In this document: one piece after another, positions 33,455 to 44,639 of the stretch
How positions within the stretch are numbered: the first letter of the stretch is position 1
Layout of the letters: each line of letters starts with the position of its first letter
DNA from: Pelobates cultripes
Taxonomy: Eukaryota > Chordata > Amphibia > Anura > Pelobatidae
Reading direction: 5' to 3'
DNA length: 64,000 bases
Assembly (NCBI GenBank): GCA_933207985.1
Contig: OW240915.1
Span: 112,788,617 to 112,852,616 of the forward strand
Notes under the pieces: model-generated
What the model saw: only the letters and a program-made list of their open reading frames with translations
The model's database searches: none
What the model was told of the DNA's origin: nothing
Program-made: the position numbers and the translations under genes

Positions 33455-35191
33455 TGCCATCGGCAGCCGCTTTTTCAACGGGTATTCATTCGTGTTCCCG
33501 TTTTCTTTTTTATATTTTCAAAGTGCCTTCCTTGCTGCGATGGCCGTAAGGGCGTCGCCGGCTGCTAATGCCGCCGCATTTTCAAAGCAGTTCATGCACT
33601 TATGTTGGCCTGTTTGAAGTAAATGCTTATTTTGCGCGTATTGTCAGCAGTTTCGCATATCATAAAATATGAAGCATAGCAGTTATATTATTGCAGTTAT
33701 GGCGCAGTATCAAATGTTTGTTATTTGGCAGTTTCGTGTACCTCGTGCAGTAGTAGTAAAATCATTAACATAAATATTAATGGTTGGGTTTCTGGAATAG
33801 CGATTTTAAAAGATATTATTCAGCCTGGCGGCCATGGAAGGCGGTGATTATCTGCGCCTTCCAATATAGAAATATATATTCATATTTATGGACAGTAGTT
33901 TTTACCTGTGTCGTTTTGGGGATAAGCTCGCAAAATTAGAGAAAGAAGAAAATTGTTACTGATGAGCCAGTCTACGTGTCTTTATAGATGTTATTGATAT
34001 AATACGCCGTTATCTGAAATACGCCAGTATTAACACTTGCCGGTATGTACATATATTGGGAATGAATGGGAATACAGATAAAGTCAGATATCTGAAGATC
34101 TATTTATGGTCTGTGATTTATATTTATCATATTGGTACTGTATCATTGTTTATTCGAGGTATTTAAATTCGAAAATCCACCTCTACTTCCCAAATAAATA
34201 AATGAAAATGAGGTGGATTTTCAATTTAAATACCATGTTACCTCACGGATTAAACAATGATTTTGAATTGTGTCATTTCCTGTGATGGAACTTGTCTGTA
34301 AATCCCCCTTTTTTTAGTTTATACATAAGAAATAGATCTTCCAAGATCTTCTATTTTATCATATGCTATTCCCATTCATTCCCCAATATATAAGTTTACA
34401 TACCCCATTTTTTAAGTGTTAATATAATGATATTTCAAGTGCGGAGAGATAGGTATGTGTTATATCAATAGCATTATCTATAAAGACACATGGACTGACA
34501 TATATATGCATCAATGTACAAATTTTCTTCTTTCTCTAGTTTTTTACTTAACGAACCCTATCCCTTTAAGAGAAACGTGATAATGACCTGTGATTAAAGG
34601 CTACTGTTACCTTAAAATATGGATATATGTCTATATTAGATTTTAGATAGTCCACCTTATCCATGGTATATAGACTGAATATTATCTTTTTAAAATCCAT
34701 ATTTATTCAAATTGAGCCATTGGTCTATATACACATTATGTTAAATGTGGTTTGTCTCATACTTATACTCTATACACATTGAAGGGTTACGTTTCGAATA
34801 GAACTGCTAAAGAAAAGGAAATATACAAATGATATCGTTAGAGGCATAAAGTTTATTTAAATACTGCTATATATTATACCAATGTCTCATACAAATAACC
34901 CTCTTATTTATATCTATTTATCTTCATATTTTATGATGTCTCTATGCGAGAGACTCTTGATGTACATATAAAGATCGCATTTCGCCCTCAAACAAGATGG
35001 CGACTAAAGACTCATAAGTGCATGAACTAACTGAAATGCGACCGCTTTGGATGATGACGTAAGCGGAAATGACGTTACGCAATACAGCCGCCGATCATCC
35101 GCAATCAAGGGAGGCCTTTTTGAAGATATAAAAAGAAAACCGGAACACAGATGAATACACGGATTGAAAAAGCCGCTGGGCGAAACGCGTC
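33455..35191. mobile_element. Large inverted repeat: opposed Penelope-like terminal repeats
   Basis: The sequence reads into a centre near 34197, where 25-bp arms (GGTATTTAAATT..AAAATCCACCTC and its inverse) face each other. Farther out, TTTCTTCTTTCTCTA at 34521-34540 answers the AGAGAAAGAAGAAAA at 33937-33953. The block CATAAGTGCATGAACT...ATATAAAAAGAAAACCGGAA at 35010-35145 answers 33480-33605. The outer ends of both arms carry TTGAAAAAGC, the start of a hammerhead-like motif. The arms are unequal (about 740 and 980 bp). Inverted terminal repeats are common in Penelope-like elements. Confidence 0.7.
35164..35191 (+). ncRNA. Degenerate hammerhead-like motif
   Basis: Aligned to 20699, the first core box reads TTGAAAA in place of CTGANGA (two changes, C3 and G8). 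It is followed by the same extra A, a three-pair stem II (GCC/GGC, loop GCTG), an intact GAAA and ACGCGTC with a GTC triplet. The two changed core bases predict loss of activity. The left arm at 33455-33480 keeps TTGAAAAAGC but has lost GAAACGCGT. Confidence 0.5.
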
Positions 35192-35784
35192 TCGGAGGAG
35201 TAACAGGACTAAGGATTTCTTTTATGCTGTATTTTTATATAGTTTTTATTTTCGATATAGCTAGTCTATATTTTACAATAAATTGTTTTTCCTACAATCC
35301 ATTGTTTACTCCAGTATCCTGTGTTCCTGCTATTTATCCTAAAGGGTTCTGTGTCCCCTTTTTGACACATAAAGTTATACATTCAGAGCCAGGATTTAGG
35401 CTCTGAACCAGGTGAGCAATTTTCAACTTCTTGGTAATCACATTTATGCTGATATACTGCACTATATTTTGGTTTCCATTCATTGAAGGTATCAAGAGTT
35501 CCCTGCCTGCATATAGGTTCCGTGTGACCCTAAAAAACGCCAGCTTGAGAGATCTGAGCCTGTCCTGTTAAAGCTCAGAACCATGTGAGTGGTTTTATTT
35601 TCTCCACTATTAATTTCAACAATATTTACAATATACTACACCATATTATTGTCCATTTTATCCCCACGTATAGGTCATTTTACATAGACCAAGAGTGGGG
35701 TGAGTTTATTCACTTAGAGCGCTCCACCTATAGATTGGTTTTGTTTTTTTTACCATCCCTTTCACTTTCTATATTTCTCTCATA
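35192..35784 (+). other. Sequence downstream of the hammerhead-like motif
   Basis: Contains ACAATAAATTGTTT and CCATTGTTTACTCC, as after 20734, then two related segments TCAGAGCCAGGATTTAGGCT (35384) and GAGATCTGAGCCTGTCC (35550), each followed by CAGAACC(A)NGTGAG. Probably part of the Penelope-like element. Confidence 0.4.
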
Positions 35785-37163
35785 TATCTGTCTAAATCTG
35801 TGTTAGTGAGCACTCCTCTTTTGCCAAGATAATCCATCCACCTCACAGGTGTGGCATATCAAGATGCTCATTAGACAGCATGATTATTGCAAAGATGTGT
35901 CTTAGGCTGGCAACAATAAAAGGCCACTCTAAAATGTGCAGTTTTACGGTATTGGGGTATGCCGAGGGGGGCCGAAAACCAGTCAGTATCTGGTGTGACC
36001 ACCATTTGCCTCATGCAGTGCAACACATCTCCTTTGCATAGAGTTGATGAGGTTGTTGAGTGTGGCCTGTGAAATGTTGGTCCACTCCTCTTCAATTGCT
36101 GTGCGAAGTTGATGGATATTGGCAGGACCTGGAATATTCTGTAGTATACGCCGATCCAGAGAATCACAAACATGTTCAAGGGGTGACATGTCTGTTGAGT
36201 ATGCTGGCCATGCAAGAACTGGGATGTTTTGAGATTCCAAGAATTGTGTACAGACCGTGCAACATGGGGCTGTGCATTATCATGCTGGATGAATGGCACA
36301 ACAATGGGCCTCAGGATCTCGTCATGGTATCTCTGTGCATTCAAAAAGCCATCAATAAAATGCACCTGTGTTCATTGTCCATAACATATGCCTGCCCATA
36401 CCATAACCCCAACACCACCGTTGGCCACTCGATCCACGACATTAACATCAGCAAACTGCTCACCCACACAACGCCATACACGCTGTCTGACATCTGCCAT
36501 GTACAGTGAAAACCGGGATTCGTCCTTGAAGAGAACACCTCTCCAAAGTGCCATACGCCATAAAATGTGAGCATTTGCCCACTCAAGTCTGTTATGACGA
36601 CGACCCTGATGAGGACGACGAACATGCAGATGAGCTTCCCTGAGGAGGTGAAGATGCTGGATGTGAAGGTACTGGGCTGGTGTGGTTACATGTGGTCTGC
36701 GGTTGTGAGTCCGGTCGGATGTACTGCCAAATTTTCTGAAACGCCTTTGGAGATGGCTTATGGTAGAGAAATAAACATTCAATTCACGAGCAACAGCTCT
36801 GGTGGACATTCTTGCAGTCAGCATGCCAATTGCAGGCTCCCTCAAAACTTGTGACATCTGTGGCAGTGTGCTGTGTGATAAAACTGCACATTTTAGAGTG
36901 GCCTTTTATTGTGGCCAGCCTAAGGCACACCTTTGCAATAATCATGCTGTCTGATCAGCATTTTGATATGGGACACCTGTGAGGTGGATGGATTATCTCG
37001 GCAAATGAGAAGTGCTCTAACACAGATTTAGACAGATTTGTGAACAATATTTGAGGGAAACAGGCCTTTTGTGTATATAGAAAAAGCCTTAGATCTTTGA
37101 GTTCAGCTCATGAAAAATGGGGGCAAAAACAAAAGTGTTGTGTTTATAATTTTGTTCAGTGTA
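35785..37163 (-). mobile_element. Tc1-like transposon (DD34E type), left end truncated
   Basis: Inverted ends pair around CTGCACATTTTAGAGTGGCC and further out around CTGTCTAAATCTGTGTTAG. The right terminus reaches TTATAATTTTGTTCAGTGTA with a TA at its edge; on the left the outer ~90 bp are missing. It encodes the broken transposase on the minus strand. Confidence 0.8.
35983..36857 (-). pseudogene. Tc1-like transposase, frameshifted
   Basis: The minus strand begins MSQVLREPAIGMLTARMSTR and AVARELNVYFSTISHLQRRF, a helix-turn-helix, followed by the basic THNRRPHVTT linker. The catalytic part appears as VLFKDESRFSLYMADV (first Asp), an HDNAQPHVAR segment in another frame (second Asp) and WPAYSTDMSPLEHVCDSLDR (Glu). 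The last two catalytic residues are separated by about 34 residues once the shifts are allowed for, as in the DD34E group. At least two frameshifts and a missing stretch make it inactive. The protein would have cut and pasted its own element at TA sites. Confidence 0.85.
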
Positions 37164-37599
37164 TATAAACTATGTGATTCCTGTGCTTGGGCATGTGTAC
37201 ATTCTGGAAAACAGGGATGATTTCAATCAATTCTTATACAAGGCTACTTATACAAACCTCTCCGACCCCTATCTCATTGTCCTGTTATGATTTCTTGGTA
37301 CTTCCAATAGCACATTCTTTGTACGGTTCTATTATTTAGTATTTGACATAACTTGTCCTTGTTGACCCAGTTTACAAGGATCCTTTGAGTCAGCTTGGTT
37401 TATCATGCTTTTGATATCTGAACTCCTTTGCTCTTGGCTTGGTAATGACTACTCTTTAGCCCTTTACTTATCTATAGTCTAGTTTGGGATTTTTTCAATA
37501 TGGTTTTGATGGATATTACATTACCTTCTCAAGCATTTCTCAAGCATCAGTATTTATATTGCCTTAAAGTTGCTTGGTTCCCTTCTCTACTTGTTAAAG

Positions 37600-38600
37600 T
37601 ATGGTGACTTTGCCATTTGTATTGCCCAGAGGTGCAGGAGAAGGTAAGTTTTAGGCCTCCAACTGTCACATCCTGGTCCTGTTTGCGGATCATTTCTGGC
37701 CATGGCTTCTGGTATCTAGTACTCTTTTTACAATTCTTGTTTAGTTTTTCTTTGTTGTTTTTGCATTCTCTGTTCCATGTCTGGTTTTCTTCATGCTGGG
37801 TTTTCTGTGTTCATTCCTTTATTCCATTCCTGGAATTCCCAGACTCCTGGATTCCTTTAAATGCTTGTTTTTTGTTGCCACACCTGTTCTTTACTATTTA
37901 TCCTATTGTTTTAATGTGTTCCTGCTAGCAGTGGTCTCATTCCTCTGCTCCTTTCCTTGCAGGGAAGTACTGTTTGTGTTTTATTATTGTACTTTTAGTC
38001 ATGCATAACCAGGTAGTTAGGACCTAACGTAATTGGAGCACTTTGGTGCAGTGGTGGGCTGCATACATCTTGGCCATTTATGTATGTCTAAATCTCCAAT
38101 GTTTATTACATATATAGTACTTAGTTATTTCTCCTCTTGTTTTGCCTTGTATCTCTTGTCTTGTTTTATTTTGTCTTGTATTCCCAGTTCATGTACAGTT
38201 CTGTACTGCCTTGTCCATGTCCTATTCTTGTTTCCCTCATGTCTTGTGTACATGTTCTGCTTTCTGTCTTGCTCTAATTCTGGGTTCTTCTAGTTTTGTC
38301 TTATCTTGTTTGGTGCCTATTTTATTCTTGCCTTGTTTCTAGTACTGGATACATATCTGCATATTATCAAGCTCCTGGAATCTGCAGAAACTGCATCAGG
38401 GCCCTGGTATGTGGCTGCACAAACCTTGGTGCTCAACACCAGGGGGCGTGTGGTTACCCTGCACCAGACCCTGATTGTTCATTTCCACGCTGTGACTCCT
38501 ACCATCTTCAGGCATACTGGGCCCGGTCTCCGGAAAGTCACCCCTGACACCAACAAGACCATCAGGTAGATTCTGTTAAGTTCCTGGGACATTATTTGCA
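37600..38600. repeat. Pyrimidine-rich LTR-like block
   Basis: A sequence starting TGTCACATCCTGGTCCTGTT (37667) is followed by ~600 bp rich in CTTGTCTTGTTTT words and then by CAGACCCTGATTGTTC... to CCATCAGGTAG. The layout resembles a Gypsy-type LTR, but no partner LTR or duplication was found. Confidence 0.35.
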
Positions 38601-38656
38601 AGACGTCCATGTCAGCGAAACCGGGGAGGCCTCTACAGACAATGCCTTTTTCCTCA

Positions 38657-38793
38657 CAGCTATCACTAGTGATGGCGGTGGAAATTACAAAACTTGACAG
38701 GGATAGCTCTATCTTTTGTCAGGTTTTGTCAGGTGAAGTAAAAGTCCCTACTTTGCCTTGTGATATCTCTTCACAGCCTTGGAATTTCAGTGA
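38657..38793. repeat. 137-bp duplicated segment, copy A
   Basis: CAGCTATCACTAGTGATGGC through TCACAGCCTTGGAATTT repeats, with few differences, at 40842-40977. Confidence 0.75.
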
Positions 38794-38799
38794 AATTCA

Positions 38800-39680
38800 A
38801 AGACAGTAAATGTGAGTATTTCATTAATATTTTATCTTTATAAAATAATCATAAATTAGAGTGGGAGGTTGACAGGGCCATTTTAAAATGCATCACAATA
38901 AAATTATAGCGATCAAATTCTCCCTGTGTCTCAAATAATTATATTCAGTTAATTACACAGGCTTTTCTTAAAAGTTCTTTGAAATTCTGATATGCTTTAC
39001 TTCTTGTCTTATGATATATGTTGATTTCCTGTAAATCAGGACAGCTTTTATGTAAAGCTTTTTGACCTTTATGCACTGCATCTCTATGTCCCTATTCTCA
39101 AAACATAAGCATCCCTAAACATCAAAGCTTTATGTATACTGTTGGCATTACATTAAAAATCTGTTTATTTATTAAAACGTGTTAATCCCTTATGAGTGTT
39201 TATTAATATTATCTATTTTTTATACATTCTTATGTTGTACTCCACTACTATATTATTTATGATATGCTTAGAATTGTTAATTTGAGAATTTAAATGAACA
39301 ATTGCACATGTGCTAATCAGCAGTTTACTGGTTTCTGATAAGACTGTTATGGTTTGATTCAATTACGTTAAAGGCTTATTAGTAACCATTAAATGCTAGT
39401 TCAAATAATATACATTTTCAAAACATATTGAAAATCAGTAATATACTTAGCATATAATATATTAAATGTAGTAATTTAATGCTATTTATCGAGGGCATAA
39501 TTGACCTTGAAAATATCAAGAGCAAAGAGCTGTTGATAAAAGCTTTTTTTAATTTAAAAATGATTTGTTTGCTAGCAACAACAGCCAGTGGGCAAATTGT
39601 TAAAAAAAAAAAAAAAAAAAAAAGCAATGATAATACACTAGGGGACAGCCACCTCATGCCCCACCTGGGTACATCTGTCA
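38800..39680. other. A/T-rich intron DNA
   Basis: No gene or clear repeat; poly(A) of 22 at 39601-39623. Confidence 0.4.
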
Positions 39681-39681
39681 T

Positions 39682-39925
39682 CAGGGCCGCCATCAGGTAG
39701 TGCCAACCATGACGGTTGTCACGGGCCCGGCGGCCACGTGTAGCGGCGGAACTGCCACCGGTGCATGCACTTAGGGCCACCCTATGGGCCCTATATCTTC
39801 AAGGGCCTGGTCAGCGCTGTGGCTGTGGTATAGCGCGACCGGGCCACTTTAAAAAAAAAAAAAACGCAGCCGCAGCAAGTGCTGCTGGGAGGAAGTGGTC
39901 ATTATAAAAATAATTTAAAAAAATT
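39682..39925. mobile_element. hAT-like element fragment
   Basis: CAGGGCCGCCATCAGGTAGT at the left is a common hAT-type terminus; a G/C-rich interior and poly(A) of 14 follow. The right end is not seen before the (TA)n tract. Confidence 0.45.
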
Positions 39926-39928
39926 ATA

Positions 39929-39930
<2 letters not shown>

Positions 39931-40024
<94 letters not shown>

Positions 40025-40060
40025 CATATACATATACACACACACACACGTATATATAAT
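39931..40060. repeat. (TA)n(CA)n microsatellite
   Basis: About 45 TA units, then CATACATATACATATA and eight CA units. Confidence 0.95.
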
Positions 40061-40079
40061 AATTGTACGTAAATATATT

Positions 40080-40810
40080 TATGGCATGATGGCATACCAT
40101 TTGCAATAGTAGACAACCCAAGGTATTGTAAATGGGGTACGTTCAGTCATTTTTAGTAGCCACTTAGTCACAGGCACTGGACAAAATTGGCGTTTAAATT
40201 AGTTTTTTTTGCATTTTTCACACACAAACAAATTTTAACACTAACTTTGGTCAGTGTTTGTGACCAAGTGGCTACTAAAAAAGACTGGACATACCCCATT
40301 TGCAGTACCTTGGGTTGTCTACTTTGGCAAATGGTATGCCATCATAGGGGTAATTCTTTTTCCTGGGCTACCATATGGTCTCAAAGACAACATAACCAAT
40401 TTGGCGAATTTCAATGTGAAAAAACTGAAAAATGTAACTAGCTATATTTGACCCTGTAACTTCCCAAAACACCATAAAACCTGTGCATAGGGGTTACTGT
40501 TTTACACGTGAGACATCGCTGAATACAAATATGTGTATTTTATTGCAGTAAAGGCAAACAGTAATATGACACTCACAGTTAAAATGTCATTAGCTAAAAA
40601 AGTTTTTAAAATTCTTATTTTTTCCCATTTTTTTTATACTTTATTCATATTGAATTATGTTTCATACTTAAATATTTGATGTTAAATGAAAGGCCTGATG
40701 TTAAATGAAAAAAGTGAATTATGCCTGAACAGACATATAGCGCAAATTCCAGTTTTTGTTTACGTTTTGTTTTGATCACAACGTGTACATTTGGCTCAGT
40801 CCTTAAGGGG
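40080..40810. mobile_element. Palindromic TTAA element, right part
   Basis: The module at 40090-40540 matches 7210-7620 (GACTGGACATACCCCATTTG, CAAATGGTATGCCATCAT). The right end CAGTCCTTAAGGGG is followed by TTAA at 40811-40814. The left end is not visible; it may abut the microsatellite. Confidence 0.6.
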
Positions 40811-40841
40811 TTAATATGATTAATAAACTCTGGGTTAAACA

Positions 40842-40977
40842 GCTATCACTAGCGATGGCGGGGGAAATTACAAAACTTGACAGGGATAGCTCTATCTTTT
40901 AACAGGTTTTGGCAGGTGTAGTAAAAGTCCCTACTTTGCCTTGTGATATCTCTTGACAGCCTTGGAATTTGCCTTGT
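40842..40977. repeat. 137-bp duplicated segment, copy B
   Basis: Copy of 38657-38793; here it is followed by GTGGTAATCCTAGTACTGTA, a word that itself recurs at about 41962. Confidence 0.75.
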
Positions 40978-42589
40978 GGTAATCCTAGTACTGTAACTAT
41001 AGAAAGAAGTAATTTTATGGCATTGAGATTATGGTATTCCCCAAACCTCCCCCCTTTAGTCTTGGATAGGGGCTCTAATATAATTAGTAAACTCAGGTGG
41101 AACCTTTTGTCTCCCCCAGACCCCATCCATTGCCAGTGATACAATTAATAAATCCAGGGGGACCTACGTTCCTCTCCCAGTGCTCATTCATAAGCAATGG
41201 GGAGTCTAATATTAATAAACTAGGGGATCTAATGGCCCTCCAGGCCAACCAACAAGAATCAGGTTGGGGCTAAAAGTAAATATACAAGGGTGGATAGAAA
41301 CGCCATTTTCCACCCCTCCAAAATTTTCACTTGTGTCTTCTCCTGGGTGACTGGCGTCCTGAAACCCCTAGCCTCAATAATAAAAAAAACCCTGCCTTAC
41401 TATTAGTTAAAGAGGCCCAATCAACCCTGGAGTTTATTAATTATATTAGAGCCTCTCCCCTGCAAAAATGGTGGGAGTCTCTTCTGAAAGACATTTATTG
41501 GACAATCCTCATCGAGTCTGTTATGGTGTTAGAATATCAGCGGCCATTAAATCCAGTCTAAAACTAACCATATTCACCGGTAATTGAGGCCAGTGTCAAA
41601 AGCAATTATGGTATGCCTTTTTTTCACATTGTAAATTTACTTTATTGAGCTTGCAATTGCAAGTATTGATAGCAAGTTTTATTTTGAACCTTCATTATAG
41701 TCTTTAACTCTGTATCTAACTTTCTTCCAAATGTGGTATAGGGTATAAAATATTTTTCTGTGTAACTGCCTGCTAGGTAATAATGGACGCCAAAGCTGTC
41801 ATACGGGAACTTGCTCACTTATCCAATCCAGTGGTTATTATAAAGGAGGCAGAATCACTCTTTGGGTGGTCTTTAAAATATACAATATACAGATGGCTAT
41901 AAATGCTCAATATTTAATTGCTCTATATATTCAGATAGATATTCTAAAGTTCCAGTGGTTGTGGTAATCCTAGTACTATAACAATAGAAAGAAGTAATTT
42001 TATGACATCGAGATTAAGGGATTATTGGCACTAATACCACAGGTTTTGGATCTTTAGGAATTATAGTGTTGGTTGAGCATAATGTATTAGCAGTTCTATA
42101 ACATCTGGGTGCATCTCTGCTCAACAGGTAACGGTTTCGGAAACATATAGAGCTTATATGGAGAGCATTGCTGCACAGAGGAAATATAGGACTGGTTTTA
42201 TTAGTATCATAGGGACTGAGCATTCCTTGAAACTATAATGTACGCTGGGCATATTTAAATCTGGAGATAGGGTTTACTAAGTAACATGGTAATAAGAGAG
42301 CCTCAATCTCCCACTATTTTTTATTAATAATATTTTTATAGTTTTTTTTCCACTAAAGCAGATATGAAATATTAGTTTATAAATAAAAAAAATTCCAATA
42401 TCAATATAATCCAAATCATACCTGTCATAAAAGGAACCATAACATACATTACATTATACAATATACACAAAATCCTGTAAAAAAAAATCCCAGGACTTTA
42501 CATTCAAGACAAAATCAATCCTTTGTCGAGCAAGGGTGTCTTGGGGGAGTTGCTTCACCAACAAATATAACTATGATACTGTGCCAGAT
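40978..42589. other. Repeat-like intron DNA of unknown class
   Basis: GTAATCCTAGTA...AGAAAGAAGTAATTTTATG occurs at 40979-41023 and 41964-42004. The words TGGGAGTCTCTTCTGAAAGA and CATTTATTGGACA (41472-41505) recur at 48682-48711. No protein was recognised. Confidence 0.4.
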
Positions 42590-43270
42590 CCCTCTGTCTT
42601 GTAACTATAGTGCTATCCCGGTTGATTCGTGTGGATTTGTATAATTGTCTGTCCGTACTTCCCCGTTCGTTTATTTGTTAATCTACCGAACAAACTGCCG
42701 AACGGCCGGCCACCGAGAAGAGGAGTGTGCTGCTGGTTAACCTATTGGCCCCAATTCGAACATTGTGGTTAACCTCAGGCACCTCTTATTTGAAACCGTA
42801 TGCTGGGTGGTCATTGTTCGTATGCCGACCACAAGGCGGCGGCCATCTTAGATTCACGAATACACAGCGGTGTACGTCGACAAACTTATCGAACCCAAAA
42901 CGGACACTTTTTCTCCCGAACCGCCGACCTCCATTCTTTGTCATCTGGCATACGAACTTTTATTTCATGAATGGACTTAACCCAGATAGCCATCCCATGG
43001 AGCCCTTCATATTCCAAAAGAACAGTGTGAAAGACTTTGGCTCCATGGCGATTGAACAGTGTGTATTGGATCTGAGCGCCATTCGGTAATAATGTGCGCT
43101 CAGATCTGGCTATCTGGGGATACGTTATATGTACTGAATACATTCGGTAGTTTTACAGTTATGGAATTTTATGTATTTTTACTGTATCATTTAAAATGGC
43201 GTTTTGCCTCTATCCATGGAGATAATTGTATTTCTTCCCAATTATCTCCAGGATAGAGAGGAGGGGTTTG
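42590..43270. repeat. TTCGG-rich LTR-like repeat, copy 3
   Basis: TGTCTGTCCGTACTTCCC near the left, the GATCTGAGCGCCATTCGGTA / GCGCTCAGATCTGGCTAT fold-back near 43065-43110, and ATTATCTCCAGGATAGAGAG near the right match the other copies in order. Confidence 0.5.
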
Positions 43271-43324
43271 CTTGTACCAGGGGGAGGGTTTATGCCTGAG
43301 CCACTGTGATTGGCTAATGTACCA

Positions 43325-43686
43325 TGTAGCGGAGTAGCAGTATTATCCACGGTATCTCCGCTGGTAGACAGAATCAAACAAGCACAAAGCAGGTAAAATC
43401 CAGGTAGCGTAGTTACAATCCCTTTCTCCCAAGAACTAGACGACACATAGCTTGGAGGTCAACTGAGGTCTTTATTTCCAGCTCCACAATTTATACAAGT
43501 CCCCATGCAAGGGGTTTCGTGAGTCCCCTCCCAGGGGCATTCCTAGAGGGGACTACATGGGGGACTTACTATGCAAGACATTTCTCCCATCAGGCACTGC
43601 TGCACGAGAGGGATCCTCCCACAGGAATGTACCGTTAAGTGGATTATCCCTCCGTGCAGCAGAACCGACAATTTATATAAAAATAC
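43325..43686 (-). repeat. LTR-like sequence in minus orientation
   Basis: Read on the minus strand there is a TATAAATTG box near 43490 and AATAAAGACCTCAGTTG about 20 bases on, the spacing of an LTR promoter and polyadenylation signal, then an end CGCTACA at 43325. No partner LTR found. Confidence 0.35.
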
Positions 43687-43691
43687 ATAAC

Positions 43692-44539
43692 TGTTTGAAT
43701 ATACGGTCTATTTGCACGAATGGACGTTCGTAGATAGCTGGGGTCTGAGCGCATCATTCGTGAGATTGCCGCTCAGATCCCAGCTAAACCAACCAAACGC
43801 CGCACGAAAAACACATTCATTAAAACATATGCTCAAAAGACCGATTGCATGCCAGGGAACAAGATACCGAATGGCCCGGAACTCCCGAACGGCCTGGAAG
43901 CTCAGCGGTGTTCGTGCCGTCGAGTAGCCGTTTTTAGTACCATGCGCTCGACGACCAAACACCGCTGAGGAAACAAAGGATCCAAGATGGCCGACCGCCG
44001 CATGGTCGGTAGTCGAACGACGGCCACCTTGGAGAGCCTCTAATTACCGATTGCAACAAAGTTGCAAGCGCCACACGTCTCTTAGTGTGTGGGCTATTAA
44101 ATGATAGTTCATTCGGTTCACGAACGGCCCGCAAAGGAGCTCAGCTATCTGCTTTCGGCAGATAGCCAATGCAGGCAATACAGGGTAAACGCTGGAACAC
44201 ACATAACACGCCAATCATACAGGCAACCCTTAAAGCGACAGTACTTAAATAATGTCCAAGTGGCTAGGTTTGCCACATACCATACTTGTCCCAGTCTTCC
44301 ATGTGGTCCCCTAGGGGAGTTTCCACCAGGTGGGAGACCTGCATAAATACCGGACATGTAGCCCTCAATAAATCAGATTCCTGTTTTACCCTCAAGACAG
44401 AGCTTGGTCTCATGTTTGGGGGGATTGCTACTTTGGAGTATTCTTTTGCCTGTTCCAGGAGAGAAGAAGTTCGCATGATTCTCCGTTCGGGAGTTTGGAG
44501 CATTCCCTTGTATTCAGTTCGGGAGTTTGGCGGTCTACA
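43692..44539 (+). mobile_element. Solo LTR with 5-bp target duplication
   Basis: The 848-bp unit begins TGTTTGAATATACGG and ends GGCGGTCTACA. The sequence ATAAC flanks it on both sides (43687-43691 and 44540-44544). Near the right a TATA-like GCATAAATACC (44342) and AATAAA (44369) give a U3-R-U5 layout. No internal genes adjoin it, so the provirus has recombined to one LTR. It shares TTCGG-rich wording with the repeats at 18855, 29920 and 42590. Confidence 0.75.
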
Positions 44540-44639
44540 ATAACTGTGCCTGTGTCTCTAAAAGGGGGAAGATCTACTAAATGGCGGTTTCACTCCTTTA
44601 AGCCGGGAGTGTCTTAACAGATACTTTCTAGATTTTCAA

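Noticed and set aside
33290..33478. 62-residue minus frame starting inside the hammerhead remnant
   Set aside because: It might be the start of a Penelope protein, but no Penelope motif is present and it stops early.
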